Part shown: one piece after another, positions 19,190-27,735 of the stretch
Numbering within the stretch: position 1 is the first letter of the stretch
Layout of the letters: each line of letters starts with the position of its first letter
Origin: Derxia gummosa DSM 723
GTDB taxonomy: Bacteria > Pseudomonadota > Gammaproteobacteria > Burkholderiales > Burkholderiaceae_E
Assembly: GCF_000482785.1 (NCBI RefSeq)
Contig: NZ_AXWS01000007.1
Location: 558,001-622,000 of the forward strand
Reading direction: 5' to 3'
DNA length: 64,000 nt
The notes under the pieces: model-generated
What the model was told of the DNA's origin: nothing
Database searches by the model: none
Seen by the model: the letters and a program-made list of their open reading frames with translations, nothing else
Translations under genes and position numbers: made by a program

Positions 19190-19606
19190 ATGGACCCCAG
19201 GACCGCAGCTCAGCTCAATCCGCATTTCGCGCTTGTCGGTGGACAGGAGGCGGTGGATCGCATCGTCGACGAGTTCTATCGGCTGATGGACACGTTGCCG
19301 GAGGCCGCAGGCATCCGCGCGATGCACGAGCCAGACCTGGGGCCGACGAAAGCGGTACTCAAGAAGTACCTTTCGGAATGGCTCGGCGGGCCGAAGACGT
19401 ACAGCGCGGAGCGTGGCCATCCACGCCTGCGCATGCGGCACGCCGCCTTCAGCATCGGCCCGGCGGAGCGCGACGCCTGGCTGCTGTGCATGAAGGGCGC
19501 GCTGGAGCTGGTCGTGACAGACGAGCAGTTCCGCGGGCAGCTGATGCAGGCCTTTTTCAAAACGGCGGACTGGATCCGCAACGACCCGCAAGGAAGACCC
19601 TCATGA
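19190..19606 (+). CDS. Truncated hemoglobin, group II
   Basis: 138 residues, typical of a 2-over-2 globin. Seen: the start of helix B with FYRLMDTLPEA, LSEWLGGPKTYSAERGHPRLRMRH containing the proximal His of helix F, and the helix-G Trp in ERDAWLLCM. These proteins bind O2 and often remove NO. First gene of the plus-strand unit leading to draTG and divergent from nifH, suggesting protection of nitrogenase. Start chosen at 19190 because homology begins there; the AAGG site is five bases upstream. Confidence 0.88.
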   Translation: MDPRTAAQLNPHFALVGGQEAVDRIVDEFYRLMDTLPEAAGIRAMHEPDLGPTKAVLKKYLSEWLGGPKTYSAERGHPRLRMRHAAFSIGPAERDAWLLCMKGALELVVTDEQFRGQLMQAFFKTADWIRNDPQGRPS

Positions 19607-20193
19607 CCACCATCGACAAGACCGCGTTCGCGCGCCTTGAGGCCGAAGGCCGTTTGCTCAACCCAGTGCTCAAGGCAGCCACCAAGAAGGCCGGCCGTTT
19701 CGGCTTCCGTGGCGAACTGGCGCTGGTGTTCGACACCCAGCTCGCCGACGAAGCCCGCCCGCCGCTCGTGACCTGCGACCAGGTCATCGCCGTCGCGCAT
19801 GAAGGCGAGCCGCACATCGCCTTCTTCACCGGCTTCCTGCTGTCGTTCGAATGGCTCAAGAACGTGGCCGACGTGCTTGGCGACACGCTCTCGCCCTCGG
19901 GCAAGTACTTCCTGTACTGCGACAACATCGACCTCTCGAAGAAGTACCAGGTCGAACTCAACGGCGCGACGTTCTTCATCCTCCCGATCCACGAGGCGAC
20001 GGTCTACAACGAGATCCTCGAACTCCTGTACCTGGAAAAGAACGACCTCAAGAAGCTCGACACGGCCGGCAAGACCGACGCCGTCGCCAACGCCGCGCTC
20101 AAGTTCACGGGCAAGTTCGAAGCGATCACCTACGAAGAAGGCCTGAAGGTCATGGGCCCGGTGCGCAACCCGAACGAGAACCGTCCGGTCTGA
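19603..20193 (+). CDS. Unknown nif-linked protein
   Basis: 196 residues, no family recognised. It looks soluble and globular, with an N-terminal FARLEAEGRLLNPVLKAATKK, a central LVTCDQVIAVAHEGEPHIAFF, and FFILPIHEATVYNEILELLYLEKNDLKK. No signal peptide or Cys cluster. The start overlaps the hemoglobin stop (ATGA), with AAGGAAG upstream, so its product is probably made with the hemoglobin; a role near O2/NO handling or nitrogenase is inference from position only. Confidence 0.65.
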   Translation: MTTIDKTAFARLEAEGRLLNPVLKAATKKAGRFGFRGELALVFDTQLADEARPPLVTCDQVIAVAHEGEPHIAFFTGFLLSFEWLKNVADVLGDTLSPSGKYFLYCDNIDLSKKYQVELNGATFFILPIHEATVYNEILELLYLEKNDLKKLDTAGKTDAVANAALKFTGKFEAITYEEGLKVMGPVRNPNENRPV

Positions 20194-20197
20194 TGCG

Positions 20198-21880
20198 ATG
20201 ACCGAGGCCCGCACCATCCCCATCGCGAGCGTCGCGCCCCGGCGCGATCCCGCCGTGCCCGCGCTGGAGCGGGTGCGGGCCTATCACGAGCGCACCAAGC
20301 ATCGCCTCGATGGCTATGCAAAAGGGCCGGAGACGATCGACTGGTCGTCTCCGCCCGATCCATTCCGGCATTTCGAAGGCAGCTTCAGGCTGCAATTGGC
20401 GCTGTCGGCCGATGCGCTGACGGTCAACTTCGACGAACTCGGTTCGGTTGCGCCCGCCGCGCCCACGCTGGCCGCGATCGGCGCGCTGCTCGAACTCTCC
20501 TTTGCGCTCGCGGCCTGGAAGGAAGCCGGCCCCGATCGCTGGTCGCTGCGTTGCGCGCCATCGAGCGGCAACCTGCACCCGACCGAAACCTATGTGATCG
20601 CGCGCGGCATCGACGGCCTCGCCGACGGTGTGTGGCACTACCTGCCGCGCGAGCATGCGCTCGAACACCGCGCCCACTATCTGCCCGCGCACGAAGGCGC
20701 GCCCCTGCTCCAGATCGGCCTGACCAGCATCCACTGGCGCGAGGCCTGGAAGTACGGCGAGCGAGCCTTCCGCTACTGCCAGCTCGACATGGGTCATGCG
20801 CTCGGCACGCTGCGTTACGCGGCTGCCTGCCTCGGCTGGAGCGCGCGGCTCAATGAATCCATTTCCTCCGACGCCATCGCGGCGCGCATCGGCACCGACC
20901 GCGCCGACGACTTCAAGGGCGTCGAGCATGAAGACGCCGAAGGCCTCGTCGAGATCGGCTTCGGCAGCTATTCGACCGATGTGCGCGAGCCGGTCGAGCC
21001 GGCCTTCATCGAATGGGTTGGCAGCGCGACGCGTGTCGATCGCTGGCCGATGTACAAGTGGCCGGTCATCGACGACGTCGCCAGGGCGACGCAGCGCCCG
21101 CCGCTGCCGCGCCCGGCAGAGTCCGACGCCGGCATCGCGCGCCGCCTGCCCGCGCCCGCCGGCCTGCATGCGCCCACGCTCATCCGCAACCGCCGCAGCG
21201 CCCAGCAGTTCGACCGCAAGCACACGATGCGTGCCGACCAGCTCTGGCCGATGCTCGACGCCCTCGTCAGCCCTGCCTCGGCGCCGCTCGACGTGTGGGC
21301 ACCGCATGCGCGCGTGCATCCGGTGCTGTTCGTGCATCGCGTCGACGGCCTCGCGCCCGGCGTGTACGCCCTGCCGCGCAGCACCCTCGGCCATGCGCTG
21401 CTGCGCATGGGCCTCGACCAGAACTTCGCCTGGACGCGCGTCGAAGGCGCGCCCGAGCATCTGCCGCTCTACCGCCTCAACGACGTGGCGGTGCAGTTCA
21501 TTGCGCGCCGCCTGAGCTGCGGCCAGGCCATCGCCGGCGATTGCTGCGTCGCCTGGGCCTTCGTCGCGGAGTTCGACGACGCCCTCGCCGACTCGCCCTG
21601 GCGCTACCGCGACCTGCACTGGGAAGCCGGCCTGCTCGGCCAGGCGCTCTATCTCGAAGCCGAAGCCGCCGGCCTGCGCGGCACCGGCATCGGCTGCTTC
21701 TTCGACGACTCGGTGCACGAGGCGCTCGGCATCACCGGCACGCGCCTGCAGACGGTCTATCACTTCAGCCTCGGGCTGCCGCTGACGGATGCGCGAATCC
21801 GCAGCGAAGCGCCCTATGCCCATCGCGACACCCTGGCGCCCTCCCCCGCCCAACCGACGCAAGAACGGAGCGATTCATGA
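20198..21880 (+). CDS. SagB-like (ThcOx) tandem nitroreductase-fold protein
   Basis: 560 residues made of two nitroreductase-like halves. First half: RCAPSSGNLHPTETY, then DMGHALGTLRYAAACLGW; second half: LIRNRRSAQQFD and HWEAGLLGQALYLEAEAAGLRGTGIGC. This is the FMN-binding SagB/ThcOx dehydrogenase fold, which in peptide clusters oxidises azolines. No precursor peptide or cyclodehydratase is nearby, and single SagB-like genes are also found with nif genes. The substrate is unknown; a flavin redox role is likely. Confidence 0.8.
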   Translation: MTEARTIPIASVAPRRDPAVPALERVRAYHERTKHRLDGYAKGPETIDWSSPPDPFRHFEGSFRLQLALSADALTVNFDELGSVAPAAPTLAAIGALLELSFALAAWKEAGPDRWSLRCAPSSGNLHPTETYVIARGIDGLADGVWHYLPREHALEHRAHYLPAHEGAPLLQIGLTSIHWREAWKYGERAFRYCQLDMGHALGTLRYAAACLGWSARLNESISSDAIAARIGTDRADDFKGVEHEDAEGLVEIGFGSYSTDVREPVEPAFIEWVGSATRVDRWPMYKWPVIDDVARATQRPPLPRPAESDAGIARRLPAPAGLHAPTLIRNRRSAQQFDRKHTMRADQLWPMLDALVSPASAPLDVWAPHARVHPVLFVHRVDGLAPGVYALPRSTLGHALLRMGLDQNFAWTRVEGAPEHLPLYRLNDVAVQFIARRLSCGQAIAGDCCVAWAFVAEFDDALADSPWRYRDLHWEAGLLGQALYLEAEAAGLRGTGIGCFFDDSVHEALGITGTRLQTVYHFSLGLPLTDARIRSEAPYAHRDTLAPSPAQPTQERSDS

Positions 21881-22677
21881 GCCAGCCCTTCCGCCGCCTC
21901 ACGGCCGACGCCGCCGCCGAATTCATCAAGCAGGACGGCGTGCGCATCCTCGACTGCCGCGACGCGCGCGCCTATGACGCGAGCCACATCGACGGCGCCG
22001 AGCGCCTCGACGACCGCAGCTTCGGCGGCTACCTCAGCCAGCTCAAGCGCGACACGCCGGTCTTCATCTACTGCTATCACGGCAACGCGAGCCAGACCTA
22101 CGCCGGCATGTTTGCCGACTTCCGCTTCACCAACGTGCACGACCTCGTCGGCGGCTACGAAGCCTGGGAACAGTACGAGCGCGCCAGCCGCAAGCCCGCG
22201 CCCGGCCCGATTCCGGCCGACCTCGCCGACTGGCTCGAAGCGCAAGGCTTTCCGCGCGACGACATCAACGCGCTGATCGAGAACAAGACCACGCCGCTGA
22301 TGCGCGCCGCCCGCCTCGGCGATGCCGCGATGACGGCCGCCATCGTCGCCGCCGGCGCCGACCTCGAACTGCGCAATGCCGACGGCAACAACGCGCTCTG
22401 GCTCGCCTGCTTCGCCAACGACCCGGCCACGATCGACGTGCTCGTCGGCGCCGGCGTGGACGTGGACAACCAGAACGACAACGGCGCCACCTGCCTCATG
22501 TACGCCGCCTCGGCCGGCAAGACCGCCGCCGTCGTGCAGCTGCTCAAGGCCGGCGCCGACGTGCTGCTCAAGTCAGCCGACGATTACACCGCGCTCGACA
22601 TGGTCGCCAACGAGGAATGCCTCTACCTGCTGCGCGCGGTCGAGAAGTCGCTCAAGGCCCAGCAGAAGGCCGCCTGA
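21877..22677 (+). CDS. Rhodanese-ankyrin fusion protein
   Basis: 266 residues. Residues 1-110 are a GlpE-like single-domain rhodanese with VRILDCRDARAYDASHIDGA and the active loop YCYHGNAS containing the catalytic Cys. Residues ~145-265 are about four ankyrin repeats (TPLMRAARLGDAAMTAAIV, NNALWLACFANDP, ATCLMYAASAGKTAAVVQLL). A sulfurtransferase with a protein-docking module, possibly delivering persulfide sulfur to a specific partner in cluster assembly. The start overlaps the SagB-like stop. Confidence 0.85.
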   Translation: MSQPFRRLTADAAAEFIKQDGVRILDCRDARAYDASHIDGAERLDDRSFGGYLSQLKRDTPVFIYCYHGNASQTYAGMFADFRFTNVHDLVGGYEAWEQYERASRKPAPGPIPADLADWLEAQGFPRDDINALIENKTTPLMRAARLGDAAMTAAIVAAGADLELRNADGNNALWLACFANDPATIDVLVGAGVDVDNQNDNGATCLMYAASAGKTAAVVQLLKAGADVLLKSADDYTALDMVANEECLYLLRAVEKSLKAQQKAA

Positions 22678-22763
22678 AACCGCGCGGCTGGCCGCGCATG
22701 GCGCGATGCCGGCGGGCCGCGCACCGTCGCCCGCCCCGGCGACGGCCCGACACCGCATCCGTC

Positions 22764-23195
22764 ATGACCCACATCGTCTTTTTCGAGAAGCCCGGCTGCG
22801 GCGGCAACGCCAAGCAGAAGGCCATGCTCACTGCCGCCGGTCACACGCTCGACGTGCGCAGCCTGCTGGCCGAGCCCTGGACCCGCGAATCGCTGCTCGC
22901 CTTCCTCGATCCGCTGCCGGTCGAGGCCTGGTTCAACCGCGCCGCGCCCAAGGTGCGCGACGGCCTCGTCAAGCCCGAGACGCTCGACCGCGAGCAGGCG
23001 CTGGCGCTGATGCTGGCCGAGCCGCTGCTGATCCGCCGCCCGCTCATGGAAGTGGACGGCCAGCGCCTGGTCGGCTTCGACGCCGAAGCAGTCGATGCCT
23101 TCGTCGGCCTCGCGCCACGCGCCGACGGCGCCGCGCCCAAGGGCAATCTCGAAGGTTGCGCGGCCTCAAGCGTCAAGAGCTGCGACCCGGTGTGA
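22764..23195 (+). CDS. Nitrogenase-associated ArsC/Spx-type protein
   Basis: 143 residues, thioredoxin-like ArsC fold: IVFFEKPGCGGNAKQKAML at the N-terminus (a single Cys followed by GGN instead of the CX5R arsenate site), then AEPLLIRRPLMEVDGQRLVGF, the conserved ArsC-type strand. Matches the nitrogenase-associated ArsC-like family found beside draTG or nif genes; role unknown. The C-terminus carries two further Cys. It is 86 bases after the rhodanese gene. Confidence 0.82.
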   Translation: MTHIVFFEKPGCGGNAKQKAMLTAAGHTLDVRSLLAEPWTRESLLAFLDPLPVEAWFNRAAPKVRDGLVKPETLDREQALALMLAEPLLIRRPLMEVDGQRLVGFDAEAVDAFVGLAPRADGAAPKGNLEGCAASSVKSCDPV

Positions 23196-23262
23196 GACGG
23201 CGCGGGCGGCCCTAGATTCGGCCGCTCTCCCGCGCGAATCCGCGCCGCCGTCCGCCCGCACC

Positions 23263-24258
23263 ATGCCGCCCGACTCCCTCGTTCCCGTCGCGACCGCTTC
23301 CCCGACCGCCGACGATCTCCCGGCCCCGGCCCAAGCCGATGCGCCTTCGCCGCCGGTGTGTGCCGGAACCGTCGCCGCCCCTGCCTCAACGGCCGCGCAG
23401 CCCCCGATGCATCGCATGGCCAGCGCCTCGGCCGATCCCGACCATCCCCGCGCCTGGGCCACGACCAATGTCGTCGGCGTGTCGTCCGAATGGATCGCCT
23501 CGGCCGACTTCAACGACAAGCCCTCGCGGCTGCGCATCGCCGGCGCGCGTTCGTCGGCGCGCGGACTGTTCGACCAGCTCGACCGCGTCGGCAACCTGCG
23601 CGAGGCGGGCAACGTCTTCCGCCGCTACATGGAGGCCGCCTTCGGCCTCAAGCCCGACCACGAGGCGCGCCAGCGCTCGGAGCGGCTGCGCTGGAAGTCG
23701 AGCTATCTCAAGCTGCTGGAGGGTTGGGGCTTCGACTCGAACGGGCCGCAGGGCGCGGTGCTCAAGGGCTGGGTCGAGAGCCGCTTCGGCCTCGTGCCGA
23801 CCTGGCATCACGGCGCGCTCGGCCGCTTTCCGTCCGACGCCTGGGTGCGCTACATCGAGGAGAAGATGACCAGCCGCTTCCACGGCAACTGCATCAACAT
23901 GCAGCTCGACCTGCTGTTCGAGTACTGCCAATGGGCGATCCGGCGCTTCCACCTGCCGCCGCGCGCGAATGGCGTGCACACGGTCAAGGTCTGGCGCTGC
24001 GTCAACGGCCTGGGCGAGCACCGCTTCGTCGAAGGCGGGCTGCGCGAGCGGCGCGGCACGGTGCACCTCAACAATCTTGTCTCGTTCAGCCTGTCGCGCG
24101 AGCACGCCGAAGCCTTCGGCGACTGGATGCTCGAAACCGAAGTGGCGGTCGAGAAGCTGGTTTTCGTTCCCGGACTGCTCGGGCAGTCCCTGCTGGCCGG
24201 CGAGGGCGAGGTGATCGCGCTCGGCGGCGAATACCGCGTGAAGGCGAGCTATGCCTGA
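23263..24258 (+). CDS. draT: Dinitrogenase reductase ADP-ribosyltransferase DraT
   Basis: 331 residues from this ATG; an in-frame ATG at 23407 would give 283, closer to characterised DraT proteins (the first ~45 residues are low-complexity Ala/Pro/Ser). DraT transfers ADP-ribose from NAD+ to Arg101 of NifH when ammonium or darkness/energy limitation appears. Seen: TTNVVGVSSEWIASADFND, SRFHGNCINMQLDLLFEY and VHLNNLVSFSLSREHAEAFG near the C-terminus. It overlaps draG by eight bases. Confidence 0.9.
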   Translation: MPPDSLVPVATASPTADDLPAPAQADAPSPPVCAGTVAAPASTAAQPPMHRMASASADPDHPRAWATTNVVGVSSEWIASADFNDKPSRLRIAGARSSARGLFDQLDRVGNLREAGNVFRRYMEAAFGLKPDHEARQRSERLRWKSSYLKLLEGWGFDSNGPQGAVLKGWVESRFGLVPTWHHGALGRFPSDAWVRYIEEKMTSRFHGNCINMQLDLLFEYCQWAIRRFHLPPRANGVHTVKVWRCVNGLGEHRFVEGGLRERRGTVHLNNLVSFSLSREHAEAFGDWMLETEVAVEKLVFVPGLLGQSLLAGEGEVIALGGEYRVKASYA

Positions 24259-25162
24259 TTCCTCCGCCACCGCCGACGCCCGCGTGCTCGACCGCGCGCT
24301 CGGCGCCTATCTGGGCCTCGCGATCGGCGACGCGCTGGGCGCGACCGTCGAGTTCATGACGCCGCGCGAGATCGTCGCCAACCTCGGCGTGCACCGCGAC
24401 ATCACCGGCGGCGGCTGGCTCAAGCTCAAGGCCGGCCAGGTCACGGACGACACGACGATGGCGCTCGCCCTCGGCGACGCAATCGTCGCGAGCGGCGGCT
24501 TCGACGCACGCGCCGCCGCCGAGGCCTTCGCCGACTGGCTGCGCGCCAAGCCGGTCGATTGCGGCAATGCCTGCCGGCGCGGCATCCGGCGCTATCTGGC
24601 CGACGGCTCGGTCTGCGGGCCGTACAACGAAGGCGACGGCGGCAATGGCGCGGTGATGCGCTGTCTGCCGGTGCCGCTCGCCGCGCTGCACGACGCGGCC
24701 TCCTGCGATGCCTGGAATCTCGGGCAGGCGCACATCACGCACAACCACGCGCTGTCCGACGCGGCCACCGTCGCCTTCGGCCGGATGACGCGCCGGCTCG
24801 TGCTCGGCGAGGGCGAGGCGGCGCTGCGGGCCGAGGCGCGGGACTTCGTCGCGCAATGGCCCAAGTTCACGCACACGCCCTGGCCCGGGCGCGCGAGCGG
24901 CTATGTGGTGGACACGGTGCAGACCGTGCTGCACCACGTGCTCGGCATGAACGACTTCGAGCAATGCCTGATCGCGGTGGTGAACTGCGGCGACGATGCC
25001 GACACCACGGGCGCGCTGGCCGGCATGCTCGCCGGCGCGCGCTGCGGCGCGAGCGCCCTGCCCGCGCGCTGGCTCGACCGGCTCGATGCCAAGGTGGTCG
25101 TGCGCATCCGCGAACAGGTACCGGCCTTGCTGGCGGTGGCGGCGAAGCAGCGGCCGCGCTGA
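24251..25162 (+). CDS. draG: Dinitrogenase reductase-activating glycohydrolase DraG
   Basis: 303 residues, normal length. Removes ADP-ribose from NifH to restore activity. Metal-binding motifs of ADP-ribosylglycohydrolases are intact: GLAIGDALGATVEFM, VTDDTTMALALG (first binuclear Mn site residues) and NCGDDADTTGALAGMLAG (second set of Asp/Thr ligands). Last gene of the hemoglobin-to-draG unit, convergent with the second hemoglobin gene. No glnK or amtB gene, the usual regulators of DraTG, is in the window. Confidence 0.95.
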   Translation: MPDSSATADARVLDRALGAYLGLAIGDALGATVEFMTPREIVANLGVHRDITGGGWLKLKAGQVTDDTTMALALGDAIVASGGFDARAAAEAFADWLRAKPVDCGNACRRGIRRYLADGSVCGPYNEGDGGNGAVMRCLPVPLAALHDAASCDAWNLGQAHITHNHALSDAATVAFGRMTRRLVLGEGEAALRAEARDFVAQWPKFTHTPWPGRASGYVVDTVQTVLHHVLGMNDFEQCLIAVVNCGDDADTTGALAGMLAGARCGASALPARWLDRLDAKVVVRIREQVPALLAVAAKQRPR

Positions 25163-25237
25163 CCGGCCCTCGGTGGCCTTGCGTCGGCGGATGCGCACTC
25201 GCCGGTGAGGAAAACGCAGGCGAAGCTCGCCGCCAGC

Positions 25238-25636
25238 TCAGCCCCGGCGCGAATCGATCGCGGTGCGGAAGGTGTCGGCAATGCGGCGCGCGCGATCGAT
25301 CGCGAACTCCGCCGCCTGCGGGTCGAGCACGTCGCGCGCCGTGACCGAGAACAGCTCCAGCCAGCGCGCGAAATGCTTCGCGTCCACCGGCAGTTCCACA
25401 TGCTTGGGCAGCGGACGGCCCTGGTAGCGGCCGGTACGGCGCAGCAGATGCGACCAGAAGTCCTGCAACAGCTCGAAGTGATGCGGCCAGTCGGCCACGT
25501 GAGCCTCGAACACCGGGCCGAGCAGCGCATCGGCGCGCGCCGCGTCATAGAAGCGGCGTACCAGCAGCGCGACCTGCTCCTCGGTGGCGTCGGTGGCGGG
25601 GAGGAAGACGGGCGGGCTGTCGTGGTCGTGCGGCAT
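25238..25636 (-). CDS. Truncated hemoglobin, group III
   Basis: 132 residues. VALLVRRFYDAARADALLGPVFEAHVADWPHHFELLQDFWSHLL-type helices B-E, RYQGRPLPKHVELPVDAKHFARWLELF with the proximal His of helix F. A group III trHb, whose in vivo role is unclear (O2, NO or redox). The ATG at 25636 was chosen because the family N-terminus starts there; longer in-frame starts overlap the antiporter gene. Two different trHbs in one nif block is unusual. Confidence 0.85.
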   Translation of the reverse strand: MPHDHDSPPVFLPATDATEEQVALLVRRFYDAARADALLGPVFEAHVADWPHHFELLQDFWSHLLRRTGRYQGRPLPKHVELPVDAKHFARWLELFSVTARDVLDPQAAEFAIDRARRIADTFRTAIDSRRG

Positions 25637-25779
25637 GGCGAGGCTCGGGAAGGCGGGCGCGCGAGGCGCCGGAGAACCGCCAGTATCGGCGATGGACCGT
25701 CGCCCGCCCGGCGAGACCTTCCCCGTGGCGCGGCGTGCCTTGGTCCGGGCGACCGTTCCGGCCACCGCGCCTACGACCG

Positions 25780-27483
25780 TCACAGCGCGGCGCGCATCGT
25801 CCGGAGCATGGCTTCGCCAAGCTCATCGATGGCGTCGCAGACATGCGTGCCGCCAAACTCGGCCAGCCAGGCGCGCTCGGCGTCGCTGTGGGCCGCGACG
25901 ACGATCGCAAGCCTCGGATTGAGCCGGCGCGCATGCAGGCAGAGCGCCATCTTCGCGTCGAGCGTGCCATCGGCCACGACGAACAGCCGCGCCTTCGCGA
26001 TGCCGGCGGCGTCGAGCACGCCGGCGTGCAGCGGATCGCCGAGCACGGCGCGCAGCCCGCGCCGCCGCAGCGGTTCGAGCGCGTCGCTGTCCTCGCCCAC
26101 CACGCCGAGCGGCACGCCCAGATCGGCGCAGCGCTGGGCCACGCGCCGGCCGAGCGCACCCAGCCCCACGAGCAGCACCGCGTCGCCCTCGATCGTGGCT
26201 GGATGCGGCGCGCTGGCGCCCGCTGGCAGCAGCGCGCTCGATGGCGCAGCGACGCCGGCGTCATCACGCGCGGCACCGGGCGCGTCATCGTCCTCCGTCG
26301 TGTCGACCGCGCGCGAGCGGCGCGCTTCCCAGCCCGCCTCCCATCGGAACAGCAGCGGATTGATGCCGATGGACACGATCGCCGCCAGCACCAGCACGTC
26401 GAAACCCTGATCGGGCAGCATCCCTTCCTGCCGCCCGAGCGCGGCCAGGATGAAGCTGAACTCGCCGATCTGCGCCAGCCCCACCGCGACCAGCCGACCG
26501 GTGCGCGCGCTGCCCTTGAGCATGTGCACGATGCCCAGCGCCACCAGCGGCTTGACCACCAGCACCACCACCAGCGCCGCGATCGCCAGCACCGGCGCCT
26601 CGATGATCACGCGCGGGTTGAACAGCATCCCCACCGACACGAAGAACAGCGCCGAGAACACATCGCGGAAGCCCGACATGTCGTCGGCCGCGCGCGGCCC
26701 GATGCGCGACTGCCCGATCGCCAGCCCGGCCAGGAAGGCGCCGAGCGCCACCGACACATGAAAGACCTCGGCCGCGATCAGCGCCACGCCCAGCGCCACC
26801 ACGAACACCGCCAGCGTGAACAGTTCGCCCGCTTGGGCCCGCGCGATGCGCTCCAGGCCGCGCCCGACCAGCTTAGTGCCGAGAAGCCAGACCAGCGCCG
26901 CGAACAGCCCGGCCTTGCCGAAGGCCAGCGCCAGATCACCCGCGAGCCGGAAGGGCGTCGAATCCTCGGCCGCGAGCGCCGGCAGCACCACCAGCGCGAT
27001 CACGGTGAACAGATCCTCGACGATCAGCCAGCCCACGGCCACATGGCCCGCGTGGGTGCCGAGGCGGTCGCGCTCGACCAGCATGCGCATCAGCACCACC
27101 GTGCTCGCCACCGCCAGGGCCATGCCGAACACCAGCGCACCGCCCGAACTCCAGCCGCACAGCCGCGCCACCGCCCAGCCCGCGAGCGTCGCGACAACGC
27201 TCTGCGCCACCGCGCCCGGAATCGCGATGCGCCGCACCTGCAGCAGCTCGCCCGGATGGAAATGCAGGCCCACGCCGAACATCAGCAGGATCACGCCGAT
27301 CTCCGACATCTGCGACGCGAGCTCGGCATCGGCCACGAAGCCCGGCGTGTACGGCCCGACGACGATGCCCGCCAGCATGTAGCCCACCAGCGTCGACAGC
27401 CCGGCCCGGCGCGTGATCCAGCCGAAGACGAGAGCGACGGCAAGGGCGCCGGCGAGCGTGGCGATGATGGTCAGGTTGTGCAT
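25780..27483 (-). CDS. Kef-type cation:proton antiporter (YbaL/RosB-like)
   Basis: 567 residues. The first ~400 form a CPA2 antiporter domain with about 12 membrane segments (start LTIIATLAGALAVALVFGW; VGWLIVEDLFTVIALVVLPAL; VSVALGAFLAGLAIGQS; VGLAQIGEFSFILAALG). The last ~150 form a TrkA-N/RCK-type Rossmann domain (DAVLLVGLGALGRRVAQRC) closest to YbaL/KefB relatives. Exchanges K+ or Na+ for H+ across the inner membrane. No obvious tie to nitrogen fixation. Start at 27483 from the first hydrophobic segment. Confidence 0.88.
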   Translation of the reverse strand: MHNLTIIATLAGALAVALVFGWITRRAGLSTLVGYMLAGIVVGPYTPGFVADAELASQMSEIGVILLMFGVGLHFHPGELLQVRRIAIPGAVAQSVVATLAGWAVARLCGWSSGGALVFGMALAVASTVVLMRMLVERDRLGTHAGHVAVGWLIVEDLFTVIALVVLPALAAEDSTPFRLAGDLALAFGKAGLFAALVWLLGTKLVGRGLERIARAQAGELFTLAVFVVALGVALIAAEVFHVSVALGAFLAGLAIGQSRIGPRAADDMSGFRDVFSALFFVSVGMLFNPRVIIEAPVLAIAALVVVLVVKPLVALGIVHMLKGSARTGRLVAVGLAQIGEFSFILAALGRQEGMLPDQGFDVLVLAAIVSIGINPLLFRWEAGWEARRSRAVDTTEDDDAPGAARDDAGVAAPSSALLPAGASAPHPATIEGDAVLLVGLGALGRRVAQRCADLGVPLGVVGEDSDALEPLRRRGLRAVLGDPLHAGVLDAAGIAKARLFVVADGTLDAKMALCLHARRLNPRLAIVVAAHSDAERAWLAEFGGTHVCDAIDELGEAMLRTMRAAL

Positions 27484-27735
27484 GGGCGGCGGACGTGAGC
27501 GGGCGGATCGGAAGGCGCACGCGGACGCCGGCACGTCGTGTTGTCACATGCCGCAACCAGCCCCCGCGCTGGTGGAGTTCGAGTCTGTCCCCGGATCGTT
27601 GCGCGCGGAAACCGTTACCGGTCTGCCGAAATCGACCGTGCGCCCGCCTCATTCCTCCCGACAGGTGGGAAGCGCGGGCCCCGGCTGCTATTGCTGCACT
27701 GCAAACCGATTTTCAAGATCCGAGGCAGAGCAGAC

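Noticed and set aside
20198-21880. SagB-like gene as part of an azol(in)e peptide antibiotic cluster
   Set aside because: No precursor peptide, YcaO cyclodehydratase or protease is nearby; the neighbours are nitrogen-fixation genes.
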